From NCBI GenBank assembly GCA_903839675.1, contig CAIMDB010000008.1, forward strand, positions 62,001-126,000: a DNA stretch of 64,000 nt. Direction: 5' to 3'. Shown here piece after piece: positions 29,947 to 39,467 of the stretch. The notes under the pieces were generated by a model. The model made no database searches. It saw only the letters and a list, made by a program, of their open reading frames with translations, and was not told where the DNA came from. Position 1 is the first letter of the stretch; each line of letters starts with the position of its first letter. This DNA is from an uncultured Sphingomonadales bacterium. Its GTDB lineage: Bacteria > Pseudomonadota > Alphaproteobacteria > Sphingomonadales > Sphingomonadaceae. The position numbers and the translations under genes are program-made.

Positions 29947-30729
29947 CTAATCCTCAAACGCCGGTGCCCACGCCACGCCGTTGATGTGCCCGCCGCCATC
30001 CGCATAGATGGTGTTGCCCGTCACATAGCGGCAATCGTCACTGGCGAGAAACAAAGCGACGCCGGCAATGTCCGCCTCCGGATCGCCGAGGCGCCCCATC
30101 GGGTTGGCGGCATTGATCTGCCCGATCATTTCGGGCTGCATTTCCGCCATGCGGCGGGATGAGGCAGACCATGCCGCCGGACAGATGACGTTGCAGCAAA
30201 TGCCAAAGGGTGCCCATTCGCGCGCGGCGGTGCGGGTATAGGCGCGCAAGGCCTCCTTTGAGGCGTTGTAGTCCGCGCTACCCATATGTGCGTTGACACC
30301 GTTCAACGACCCCATGTTGATGACGCGGCCCCAGCCTTGCGCTTTCATGTGCGGGAGCGCGGCTTCCATCGCCCATTTGACGCCCCACAGGTTCATGCCG
30401 AGCGCAGAGAGGAAATCCTCGTCCGATTTCTTCTCGATCCGCGCGACACCATTGCCGCGATAGGCGTTGTTGACGAGGATATCGACCGGCGCGGAGGCAG
30501 CCATCATGGTGGCGACGGCGCCCTTGTCGGTGACGTCGACGAAAACCGCTTCTGCCGAATGGCCTGCATCCGTCAGCGCGCGGGCCTCCGCGACAGCCTT
30601 TTCATGATCGAAATCGGCCATCACCACGTGCGCCCCTTCTGCGGCGAACCGGCGGGCGATGCCAAGGCCAATGCCATCCGCTGCCCCCGTGATGAGCGCG
30701 CGGCGCCCTTCTAGTCGTCCGTCGGTCAA
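29947..30729 (-). CDS. SDR family oxidoreductase
   Basis: ALITGAADGIGLG, NNAY, YNASK. Confidence 0.92.
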   Translation of the reverse strand: MTDGRLEGRRALITGAADGIGLGIARRFAAEGAHVVMADFDHEKAVAEARALTDAGHSAEAVFVDVTDKGAVATMMAASAPVDILVNNAYRGNGVARIEKKSDEDFLSALGMNLWGVKWAMEAALPHMKAQGWGRVINMGSLNGVNAHMGSADYNASKEALRAYTRTAAREWAPFGICCNVICPAAWSASSRRMAEMQPEMIGQINAANPMGRLGDPEADIAGVALFLASDDCRYVTGNTIYADGGGHINGVAWAPAFED

Positions 30730-31466
30730 TTCTTCTCTCCCTCAAAGGCATCCAGCCCCGACACATCGAGTGGGCGGGCAGCGCAAAGCATCCCGTGCCA
30801 TGCCCGCGGCAGATGCGCCATATCCCGGTCCCGCTCAGCAAGTGCCTGCACGTCGCGCCTGTGTTTCTCGATCAGCTCGGCGAGCGTGGCGGCACCCTGT
30901 GCCGATAGCTTCATCACTTCCGACGCATAGACCGCGCGCTCATCGGCAAAGTCCATCGCCAAAAACTGCGCCTTCATCTGGTCTTCAAACATCGCGCGCA
31001 TCGGCGTCTTGCGCCAGACGATAGCCCGATCCACCAAGGGGCGAACGCGCCAACCGGGGCGGCGGTCGATGAGCGCCAGCCGCTCCAGCCGCAATAGCGC
31101 CGCCTCCATCTGGCGCGGGGTCACATCGAAATCCTTGGCCACTTCGGTCGGCGTATATCCGCCCAATATGACGATGAAGAGGAAGGACAAGAACGCATCC
31201 TGGCTGAGCGCACGTTCCTGCGCGAGGGTGAGTTCCTGCGCCAGCCCTTCAGCGGCCCCTTCTGCCAATCGCGAAAGCTCAGCGATGTCGGTACCGGCAA
31301 TGTCCGCAAGCCGATCCAGCCCGTCGAGCGTCAGGCCCCGGCCGGCAAGCCAGCGTTTGGCCGTTGCCTCTCCCACGCCCAGTTTTTCGGCCAAGCGGGG
31401 TGCCGTCCACCCTCCGGCACGGAGCATTTGCCGCAGTGGCGGCAGAAGAGCATGAGATCGTTTCAC
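30726..31466 (-). CDS. HTH (XRE-type N-terminus) transcriptional regulator
   Basis: APRLAEKLGVGEATAKRWLAGRGLTLDGLDRLADIAG helix-turn-helix; GTG start. Confidence 0.75.
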   Translation of the reverse strand: MKRSHALLPPLRQMLRAGGWTAPRLAEKLGVGEATAKRWLAGRGLTLDGLDRLADIAGTDIAELSRLAEGAAEGLAQELTLAQERALSQDAFLSFLFIVILGGYTPTEVAKDFDVTPRQMEAALLRLERLALIDRRPGWRVRPLVDRAIVWRKTPMRAMFEDQMKAQFLAMDFADERAVYASEVMKLSAQGAATLAELIEKHRRDVQALAERDRDMAHLPRAWHGMLCAARPLDVSGLDAFEGEKN

Positions 31467-31492
31467 GATACGAAATAGATCATCTTATGATC
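31457..31492. promoter_or_regulatory. Candidate operator dyads ATCG-TTTCA-CGAT and GATCAT-CTT-ATGATC
   Basis: Perfect inverted repeats at 31457-31469 and 31478-31492 between the divergent HTH regulator and the amidohydrolase. Confidence 0.55.
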
Positions 31493-31595
31493 TTGTTTGC
31501 AAGTCCTAGGATGGACGCCCGACCCGGTTCGAGTCAAACTCTGCTCCAGAATCATCAAGGCCTCAAAGGCCAAAAACGAGGAAATGGAGCAGAGG

Positions 31596-33338
31596 ATGAA
31601 CGATATCCTGATCAAGAACGGCACCGTCGTCGATGGAACAGGCGCCGCCGCGTTTGCCGCAGATGTGCGCATTAAGAATGGTGTGATCGCCGAAGTCGGG
31701 CAGAACCTTACCGCCGGTGGTGAGCGCGTGTTTGACGCCGATGGCTGCATCGTTTCCCCCGGCTTTATCGAAAGCCACACCCATTATGATGCATCGATGT
31801 GGTGGCAGCCGGATCTCGATCCGCTCCCCGGCTATGGCGCGACGACGATGATCCTCGGCAATTGCGGATTCTCAATGGCCCCGCTGCACCCGTCCAAGCA
31901 GGCGCGCGATGAAGTTATGGGCATCTTCTCCTTCTTCGAAGATATCCCCATTGGCCCATTCCAGCAGAATGTGCCTTGGGATTGGACGACATGGTCCGAG
32001 TATCGCAAGTCCTTCGAAGCGAACGTCAAGGTTCCGCTGAACTATGCCAGCTATGTCGGGCACATCCCCCTGCGGCTCGCCGCGATGGGCATGGACGCTT
32101 GGGATCGCGCCGCAACGCCTGCTGAAATCGCAAGGATGGCAGAACTGCTCGACGACGCGCTGGCCGCAGGCGCGCTTGGCCTGTCGGACAATATGCACGA
32201 CCATGACGGCGATAACCGCCCTGTGCCGTCGCTTCTGGCCGACGATGCCGAATTCTCCGCGCTGTTCGACGTCATGGATCGCTATCCCAGCACTTGTTAC
32301 CAGATCATCGTCGACACCTTCATGCGGATGAACGGTCCGGCCAATCTCAAGCGGCTGGAAGGTCTGCTCGCGGGCCGCAAGATCCGTGTTCAGATTGCAG
32401 GGGGCATCCCGACGCTTTGGTTCCAGGCCGGAATCCTGCCCGAAATGCAGAAGACGATCAACGAGATGCGCGCAGCGGGCGTCGATGTATGGCCGGGCTT
32501 TGCGCACGTTTCGCCCACCTCTGTGCTCTCGATCACAAAGTCGCTGATCTTCGCGCAGTCGAACGACTATGTCTGGCATGAGGTCGTGCTCGCCGAAACC
32601 CATGCGGAAAAGGAACGCCTGCTGCGTGATCCGGACTGGCGCGCTCGGGCACGTGAAAGCTGGGACACGCAGGCTTGGGATCACTCCCCGCTAAAGAACC
32701 CGCAGGAACTGCTGATGCTCGACAGCGAAAACGGTGTGGGGCCAGTTGGCGGCACGCTCAAGGAATTCGCAGACAGCCGTGGCATCCACCGTTCTGACGC
32801 AATGGCCGACTGGATTTTGGAAAACGGTCTGCTCTCGACCGTCCACATGGCGCCCTTCCCCAAGGACGAAGCGCTGACGGTGGAGTTGATGAAGGACCCC
32901 AAGACAGTCGGCAACATCTCCGATGCTGGCGCGCACCTTCAGATGCTGTGCGGTGGCGGTGAGAATGCACTCCTCCTGACCAAATATGTGCAGGAAGAAA
33001 AGTCACTGACGCTGGAAGAGGCCATCCATGTGATGACCGGCAAGCTGGCCGAACACTTCTTCCTGCCGGATCGTGGCGTGATCTCACCGGGCAAGCGCGC
33101 GGACATCGCCGTGTTCCACATGGATGAAGTCGGCTACCGCCAGTTTGAAAAGGCTTGGGATGTGCCCGATGGAAAGGGCGGCACCACCTGGCGCTTCACC
33201 CGTCCGCCATTGCCGACACGTCTGACTCTGGTCAACGGCGTGCCAACCTTCGAGAACGGCGCCTATACAGGTGCTAAGCCGGGCCAGTTCCTGAGCCCTG
33301 CAAATGATGTAGACCAAGCTTTGGAAGCAGCGGAGTAA
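31596..33338 (+). CDS. Amidohydrolase family protein (N-acyl-D-amino-acid deacylase-like)
   Basis: MNDILIKNGTVVDGTGAAAFAADVRIKNGVIAEVG, GFIESHTHYDASMWWQPDLDPLPGYGATTMILGNCGF. Confidence 0.88.
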   Translation: MNDILIKNGTVVDGTGAAAFAADVRIKNGVIAEVGQNLTAGGERVFDADGCIVSPGFIESHTHYDASMWWQPDLDPLPGYGATTMILGNCGFSMAPLHPSKQARDEVMGIFSFFEDIPIGPFQQNVPWDWTTWSEYRKSFEANVKVPLNYASYVGHIPLRLAAMGMDAWDRAATPAEIARMAELLDDALAAGALGLSDNMHDHDGDNRPVPSLLADDAEFSALFDVMDRYPSTCYQIIVDTFMRMNGPANLKRLEGLLAGRKIRVQIAGGIPTLWFQAGILPEMQKTINEMRAAGVDVWPGFAHVSPTSVLSITKSLIFAQSNDYVWHEVVLAETHAEKERLLRDPDWRARARESWDTQAWDHSPLKNPQELLMLDSENGVGPVGGTLKEFADSRGIHRSDAMADWILENGLLSTVHMAPFPKDEALTVELMKDPKTVGNISDAGAHLQMLCGGGENALLLTKYVQEEKSLTLEEAIHVMTGKLAEHFFLPDRGVISPGKRADIAVFHMDEVGYRQFEKAWDVPDGKGGTTWRFTRPPLPTRLTLVNGVPTFENGAYTGAKPGQFLSPANDVDQALEAAE

Positions 33339-33343
33339 GCCCC

Positions 33344-34222
33344 ATGGAAGTTAAAGTTGGCGAAGGCGAACGCGCCTATTTCAATGGCGGTATCCGTCAG
33401 GTGGAGACCGAAAGCTCGGTTCTCATCAGTTCCTCCAAATATCTCAACAACGCAGAACTGCGGAACCTGATCGCGCAGGAAATGCTGCGCCGCAACGGGC
33501 CGGACCTGCCCAACACGGCCTTCATTCCCGAAGTCGCGCAGATCCTGATGATGAGTGAGGATTTCGGCCGGATCATGCAGCTGTTTGAAGAAGAGAAGGC
33601 CCGCCTTCCCCGCTTCAAGGACTGGTGCGACAAAAGGGCACTCGCCGATTTCAAGAAGGATGAAGTGAAGGATTGCGCACCGGGCACGCTCGGTGCTGCG
33701 CTCTACGACTTCATGGTCAACTCAGGCTATGAGCTCGACATCTTCTACCGTGAAATCCAGGTGGTGAATGATCTTACCTTCTACCTGCGCCAGACCGCAT
33801 TGACGCACGACATCGAACATATCGTCTCGGGCTTCGGGCCCAATCATGGTGGCGAAGTGGCTCTGCTCAATGCAAACATGCATGCAAAGGCGCGCTATTT
33901 CCACCCAGAGCTGTCCGCGTTCCTCAGCCGCGTTGCGACCTATTTGAAGGCCAAGACGATCATGAAGGACGGGCTGCACTATGCGGAAGCCATGACGCTC
34001 AATCTGGAAGCAGAATATCAGGGTGCCGTGCAGGGCCGGAACTGGAAGTACCCGATGATGCTCGCTGACTGGCGCGCCATGACGGATTGGAAAATTGCCG
34101 ATATCCGCGAGGAACTTGGCATTACTCCAGTTCCACCAGAAGGTCTGTGGGAAGACACCAACCGCCTGTGCAATGAGGATGACCCGCATTATGGTCAGCC
34201 TTTGGCAGAGGCCGCTGAATAG
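33344..34222 (+). CDS. Coq4-like protein (paralog 2)
   Basis: HDIEHIVSGFGPNHGGE = HDxxHx11E; shares SSVLISSSKYLN and KDCAPGT with the 14525-15352 product. Confidence 0.78.
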   Translation: MEVKVGEGERAYFNGGIRQVETESSVLISSSKYLNNAELRNLIAQEMLRRNGPDLPNTAFIPEVAQILMMSEDFGRIMQLFEEEKARLPRFKDWCDKRALADFKKDEVKDCAPGTLGAALYDFMVNSGYELDIFYREIQVVNDLTFYLRQTALTHDIEHIVSGFGPNHGGEVALLNANMHAKARYFHPELSAFLSRVATYLKAKTIMKDGLHYAEAMTLNLEAEYQGAVQGRNWKYPMMLADWRAMTDWKIADIREELGITPVPPEGLWEDTNRLCNEDDPHYGQPLAEAAE

Positions 34223-34271
34223 CCAAAAATCAGCTTAAAAGCTGCAAATTTGAATTGAAACACCCACTCAA

Positions 34272-34317
34272 CCCAGATATGCGTAATCCAATAACAAATT
34301 GATTACGCATATCTGGG
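34272..34317. promoter_or_regulatory. Perfect 17-bp inverted repeat CCCAGATATGCGTAATC-N12-GATTACGCATATCTGGG
   Basis: Read directly from sequence; ends 10 nt before the GTG start of the SDR at 34328. Confidence 0.9.
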
Positions 34318-34327
34318 AGAGTGAAGC

Positions 34328-35086
34328 GTGCGCGGACTTTCAGGCAAGGTAGGCATTCTCGCCGGCGGTGGTCGCGGCATTGGTGCGGCAACTGCAAAGC
34401 GTCTTGCCAGTGAAGGGGCCGCAATCGTCATCGGCGATCTGATGGGCGACTGGGCCCGCGAAGTGGCCGACGCCATCAACGCATCTGGCGGCAAGGCCAT
34501 CGGCGTGGACCTTGATGGCACCAGCGCAGAGTCTCAGGCGGCGATTGTCGCTGCAGCCAAGGCTGAATTTGGCGGGCTCGATTTCTACCATTCCAACCTC
34601 GCTGGCGGCACCGAAGGCGATATAGACGCCCTGAACTGCCCGGTCGAGGTTCTGGAAAAGAGCTTCGCGATCAACACGAAGAGCCACTTCCTCGCAACCC
34701 AAGCCGCCCTGCCCGCCATCATTGAGCGCGGCGGTGGCGCCATGATCTACACCTCATCCGGCGCAGCGTCCGGTGGCGCGCCTTGGCAGGTCGCCTATCC
34801 GATGACGAAGAATGCGATCCATGCCCTCGCCCGTCACGTCGCTGCCAAGTACGGCAAGCAAGGCATCCGCGCGAACGTGATTTGTCCCGGGCTGGTGCTG
34901 ACCGAAGCCGTGAAGCAGCATTTGACCGACGAATATGTCGAGCGCGGCCTGAAAGCCATTCCTCACACCCGCTTGGGCCAGCCGGAGGATATTGCGGCAG
35001 CCGTGACGTTCCTCGCCTCTGACGATGGTGCCTGGGTCAACGGACAGGTCTGGCACGTCAATGGCGGCGCGCAGATGCGCGATTGA
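34328..35086 (+). CDS. SDR family oxidoreductase
   Basis: GILAGGGRGIGAA, YPMTK; GTG start. Confidence 0.9.
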   Translation: MRGLSGKVGILAGGGRGIGAATAKRLASEGAAIVIGDLMGDWAREVADAINASGGKAIGVDLDGTSAESQAAIVAAAKAEFGGLDFYHSNLAGGTEGDIDALNCPVEVLEKSFAINTKSHFLATQAALPAIIERGGGAMIYTSSGAASGGAPWQVAYPMTKNAIHALARHVAAKYGKQGIRANVICPGLVLTEAVKQHLTDEYVERGLKAIPHTRLGQPEDIAAAVTFLASDDGAWVNGQVWHVNGGAQMRD

Positions 35087-36378
35087 CCCAGACCATGGCA
35101 ACTACACAAAGCGCTCCCCTCGATCAGCCGAGGTTGACCAACAAATGGGTTGTTCTGGCTCTCCTGCTCGGCGTCGCGCTGGTCAACTATGGCGACCGAT
35201 ATTTGCTGGCCGGATTGGTCGAGCCGATCAAGGCAGAATTTGGCGTATCCGATGGGTTTATGGGCCTTTTGATGGGCCCAGCCTTTGCGCTGCTTTATTC
35301 CCTGCTGGCGATCCCGATCGCACGCTATGCTGATCGTGTCTCACGCGTCGCCATTTTATGCACGGGATGCATTGTATGGAGTGGCTTTACGATCCTTTCA
35401 GGCTTTGCCAATGATCCTTGGATGCTCGCGCTCGCTCGTGTCGGCGTGGGTGTTGGAGAGGCGTCATTCCAAGCCCCCGCTTACTCCCTTCTCGCGGCCT
35501 ATTTTGCCGCTGAACAGCGCGGGCGCGCCTTTGCTGTCATGACGCTTGCTGTCTATTTCGGCCAGTATCTGGGCTATCGCGCAGGGCCTGAAATTGCGGC
35601 CGCTTATGATTGGCGCACGGCTTTTGAAGTGATGGGGCTCGTCGGCATTGCGATTGCAATTGTGACATTCATCGTCGTGCGGGAACCACCGCGCGCGCCG
35701 ACACTTGCCAGTGACCACCCGAAACTGCTTCCGCTTTTCTCCATCCTTTGGAAAACGCCCAGCTTTCGCTGCATGGCGCTCGGCATGGCCTTTGCGACCT
35801 TGTCCGGCCTGTCCTTTGGCATGTGGGGACCGGCCTTGTTCGCTCGCGCATATGATCTGCCCACGACAGAAGCGAACGCCATCTTCGGCCTCGCTTTTGG
35901 CCTGCCCGGGCTTATCGGGACGCTGATTTTCGGCGTTCTGGCAGACCGCCTCACCAAGCGAGGGCCGCATTGGCTGCTCTATTTGGCAGCAGGGGCCACA
36001 ACCGCAGCGACGCTCCTCATTCTGATTGTGACATGGGCACCCACCGTCGCCACCGCACAGCTGCTGGCCATTCCATCAGGCCTGTTGGGCGGCGGATGGT
36101 CCGTCGGGATCATGTCTGCCCTGCAATATCTGATGCCGGACCGCTTCCGCGCCACGGGCACGGCGCTGGCGCTGCTCTTGATCAACCTGATCGGCTATGT
36201 GCTCGGGCCGTTGATTGCCGGGAACGTCAGCGACCTTATCTCCGGCGACCCCGCATACAGCCTGCGGGTCGGGCTCAGCGTCCTCATCCCGGTTGGGTTT
36301 CTGGGCGCTTGGTTGATGTGGCGGGGTGCTGCGTCTTTGGCCGCTGACCGTGACCGTCTGGCGACAGTCACGGTCTGA
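35083..36378 (+). CDS. MFS transporter
   Basis: About 12 hydrophobic segments; LVNYGDRYLLAGLVEPIKAEFGVSDGFMGLLMGPAFALLYSLLAIPIARYADR. Start may be 35095-35098. Confidence 0.9.
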   Translation: MTQTMATTQSAPLDQPRLTNKWVVLALLLGVALVNYGDRYLLAGLVEPIKAEFGVSDGFMGLLMGPAFALLYSLLAIPIARYADRVSRVAILCTGCIVWSGFTILSGFANDPWMLALARVGVGVGEASFQAPAYSLLAAYFAAEQRGRAFAVMTLAVYFGQYLGYRAGPEIAAAYDWRTAFEVMGLVGIAIAIVTFIVVREPPRAPTLASDHPKLLPLFSILWKTPSFRCMALGMAFATLSGLSFGMWGPALFARAYDLPTTEANAIFGLAFGLPGLIGTLIFGVLADRLTKRGPHWLLYLAAGATTAATLLILIVTWAPTVATAQLLAIPSGLLGGGWSVGIMSALQYLMPDRFRATGTALALLLINLIGYVLGPLIAGNVSDLISGDPAYSLRVGLSVLIPVGFLGAWLMWRGAASLAADRDRLATVTV

Positions 36379-36384
36379 CGCGCC

Positions 36385-37173
36385 TTACTTGTTAGGGTCT
36401 TTGGGGGCGCCCGGCATGGCCATGTAATAGTGCCCTGCGTTAAGACCGCCATCGACCGACAATTCGGTACCCATGCAATAGAGCGCGTCATCCGATGCGA
36501 GATAGGCAGCCGCCGCGCCAATATCTGAAGGGGTGCCCGACTTCTGGGCAGGATAGATCCAGAATCCGCGGTCATATTGCTCACGCGGGATGTTGGTCGG
36601 GTTGGACAAGGGTGTCAGGATGCCGCCCGGGTGGATGGAATTCACGCGGATCTTGCGCGGCCCAAGTTCCAGCGCCAGCGCCTTGGTGAACCCGCGCACG
36701 CCGAATTTGGACGCGCAATAAGCCGTCAAGGAATTCGCGCCGGAAATGCCGTCGGCCGAGCTCATGTTGACGATGCTGCCACCGCCTGCGCGCTCCAGCG
36801 CGGGGATTGCTGCCTGACAGCCGAACATCGTGCCAAGCAAGTTCACGTCGATGATGCGGCGGATATCCGCCTCGGTCAGGTCGTCGAGCCGCTTGAAGGC
36901 GATGACGCCGGCATTGTTCACAAGGCAATCGAGACGGCCGAACTTGGTTTCCGCAGCCGCAATGGCCTCCTGCCAAGAGGACGTCGACGTCACATCGTGA
37001 CGGACGAAGGCGGTTGCCTCCCCCAGTTCAGCGGCGAGCGCCTCCCCTTCTTCGGACAGCACGTCGGTGATCAAAACCTGCGCGCCTTCTTCAACGAAGC
37101 GGCGGACTATACCTTCGCCAATCCCGCGTGCACCACCTGTGACCAGTGCGACCTTGCCTGTAAGCCTTTGCAT
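36385..37173 (-). CDS. SDR family oxidoreductase
   Basis: ALVTGGARGIGEG, NNAGV, YCASK. Confidence 0.92.
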   Translation of the reverse strand: MQRLTGKVALVTGGARGIGEGIVRRFVEEGAQVLITDVLSEEGEALAAELGEATAFVRHDVTSTSSWQEAIAAAETKFGRLDCLVNNAGVIAFKRLDDLTEADIRRIIDVNLLGTMFGCQAAIPALERAGGGSIVNMSSADGISGANSLTAYCASKFGVRGFTKALALELGPRKIRVNSIHPGGILTPLSNPTNIPREQYDRGFWIYPAQKSGTPSDIGAAAAYLASDDALYCMGTELSVDGGLNAGHYYMAMPGAPKDPNK

Positions 37174-37282
37174 CGAATCTCTCTCCTGTTTGTGATTGTT
37201 GAATAAGCGCTGGATTCAGCCTTCACAATGCGCAATCATGAAGTGGATGCGGGGATACGCCGCAAAACGCGAAGGAGTGAGG

Positions 37283-38050
37283 ATGTCCGACAACGCATTA
37301 TTCCCGAAAGGGGCTGCCCTCGTCTTGGGAGCCAGCGGCGGGATCGGCGGCAAGGTCGCAGAAGTCCTCGCGCGGGATGGCGCGGATCTGGCGCTTGTCT
37401 ATAATCGAAAGGCAGATGCCGCCCAAGCCATTGCCAGCGCCTGCCCGACGCGCACGACAACTCACAAATGCGACATCACCGATGCGGCGAGCATCAAGGA
37501 TTTGATCGACACAGTCGTCAGCGACCATGGGCGCATCCACACGCTCGTTTGGGCCGCGGGGCCTCTGGTTGAGCAGCACCTTCTTTCAGAGACACCCATG
37601 GAGGCCTGGCGCAAGGCGTTTGAGGTCGAAGTCCACGGTCTGTTCGGCCTCGTCTCCGCGCTCCTGCCCCATATGCGGGAACAGGGCGGCGGCTCCATCG
37701 TCCATCTGGGGTCTGCCGGACATCTGCGCTGGCCAGACCGTGACGGGCTTTCCGTGGCGCCAAAGGCCGCCAACGAAAGCTGGCTGAAGGGGATCGCTCG
37801 GGAGGAAGGCCGCCACGGCATCCGCGCCAATTCCGTTCTCGTCGGCGTCATCGATGCGGGCATGTTCCATGAACTGATGGCCAAGGGCGCCTTTCCGCCG
37901 ACTTGGGTAGAAGAGACGCAGAAGATGCTCTCCGTCAAACGCTGGGGTCAGCCGGAAGAAATTGGCTATGCCGTCAGTTGGCTCGCCTCCGCGCGCGCCG
38001 CTTATGTGACCGGGCAGCAGATCAACGTATCCGGTGGTTTCGGACTTTAA
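37283..38050 (+). CDS. SDR-fold protein with non-canonical active site
   Basis: ALVLGASGGIGGKVAEVLARDGADLALVYNR; the expected YxxxK position reads SVAPK. Confidence 0.85.
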   Translation: MSDNALFPKGAALVLGASGGIGGKVAEVLARDGADLALVYNRKADAAQAIASACPTRTTTHKCDITDAASIKDLIDTVVSDHGRIHTLVWAAGPLVEQHLLSETPMEAWRKAFEVEVHGLFGLVSALLPHMREQGGGSIVHLGSAGHLRWPDRDGLSVAPKAANESWLKGIAREEGRHGIRANSVLVGVIDAGMFHELMAKGAFPPTWVEETQKMLSVKRWGQPEEIGYAVSWLASARAAYVTGQQINVSGGFGL

Positions 38051-38067
38051 ATCAGGAGAGATAGATT

Positions 38068-39000
38068 ATGACCGTCAACCCCGCACTGGTTCCCGTTCTT
38101 CAGGCATTTGCCGCCTTCGCAAATACCGATTGGTCGCAAATGCCCGTGGATGTCGCACGGACCATGATGGACGCGCCGCTTGCTGAAGGTGAGCCTCTTG
38201 CCATGGCCAAGGTCGAGAACCTGACCCTTGATCTTCCGGGCCGCAATATTGGTGCCCGCTTCTATGTACCGGAAGATGCCAGCGAGACGCCGCCGGTCGT
38301 GATGTTCTTCCACGGGGGTGGCTGGGTCTTGGGCAGCCTTGATACGCATGACGGCACCTGCCGCGAGCTGGCCCGCGCCAGCGGCGCGGCTGTCCTGTCA
38401 GTCGACTATCGCCTCGCCCCGGAAGCACGCTATCCGGCCGCGGCTGAGGACTGTTATGACGCGTGTATCTGGGCAGAAGCCAATGCTGACCAGCTTGGCA
38501 TCGATGCGAGCCGCATGGCTGTTGCCGGTGACAGCGCGGGGGGCAATCTGGCCGCCGCCGTTTCGCTCATGGCCCGCGATCGCGGCGGCCCCGCGCTGCG
38601 CCATCAGATGCTGATCTATCCAGTCACGGACACCAATTTTGAAACAACGTCCTATGTCAGCAATGGCGGCGGAGAGTATTTTCTCTCCACCGGGTCGATG
38701 AAGTGGTTCTGGGGTCATTACCTCGGCGAAACGAGCCCGGTCGATGCCGGCCTTGCCCGCGTCCTGCACGTCGAAGATTTGACTGGCCTGCCGTCAGCCA
38801 CCGTCATCACCGCCCAATATGATCCGCTCAAGGATGAAGGCGATGCCTATGCCAAGCGCCTGACCGATGCGGGCATTGCGACCGACCACCAAGTGGCCGA
38901 CGGCATGATCCATGGCTTCTTCGGTATGACGCCTGCCGTTCCCGATGCAATGAAGTGGGTCAACCATGCCGGAGCCAATCTGCGTAAGGCGCTGGCGTAA
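38068..39000 (+). CDS. Alpha/beta hydrolase (HSL-type esterase/lipase)
   Basis: FFHGGGWVLGSLDTHD and GDSAGGNLAA. Confidence 0.93.
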   Translation: MTVNPALVPVLQAFAAFANTDWSQMPVDVARTMMDAPLAEGEPLAMAKVENLTLDLPGRNIGARFYVPEDASETPPVVMFFHGGGWVLGSLDTHDGTCRELARASGAAVLSVDYRLAPEARYPAAAEDCYDACIWAEANADQLGIDASRMAVAGDSAGGNLAAAVSLMARDRGGPALRHQMLIYPVTDTNFETTSYVSNGGGEYFLSTGSMKWFWGHYLGETSPVDAGLARVLHVEDLTGLPSATVITAQYDPLKDEGDAYAKRLTDAGIATDHQVADGMIHGFFGMTPAVPDAMKWVNHAGANLRKALA

Positions 39001-39467
39001 TGTCGGCCTATTGCGCGCCGCAAGAATTGCATGATCTGGCCTTTCGCTATGCGCAGGCGGTGGACCGGCGCGATGCGGACAAGCTGCTCTCGGTCTTCAC
39101 AGATGACGGCGCCGTGATGGGCTTTGGTGAAAACCCGATCAGCTTCCGCGCGGAAGCGGGTTTGAGGGACATGACCGATAAGCTCGCCGCCTTCCGCATG
39201 ACTATGCACAATGTGTTCAATCAAACGTTTGAGGCAGATGCATCGGGCAACATCTCTGGCGAAACATACTGCATTGCCAGCCACATCCTGCCGGGCGAGG
39301 ACTGGCGGGTGATGGACATGGCGATCCGCTATCACAACAGCTACCGCGACACGGCCCAAGGCTGGCGCTTCCATGAACGCAGGCTGGAAGTGCTATGGGT
39401 GGAAACGCGCGCCGTTTCTCCGTTCGTTGCCAGCATGATGAAAGAAGATCTGGGAGATTTCGTGTGA
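39000..39467 (+). CDS. SnoaL/NTF2-like family protein
   Basis: ELHDLAFRYAQAVDRRDADKLLSVFTDDGAVMGFG; 1-nt overlap with the upstream gene. Confidence 0.78.
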   Translation: MSAYCAPQELHDLAFRYAQAVDRRDADKLLSVFTDDGAVMGFGENPISFRAEAGLRDMTDKLAAFRMTMHNVFNQTFEADASGNISGETYCIASHILPGEDWRVMDMAIRYHNSYRDTAQGWRFHERRLEVLWVETRAVSPFVASMMKEDLGDFV

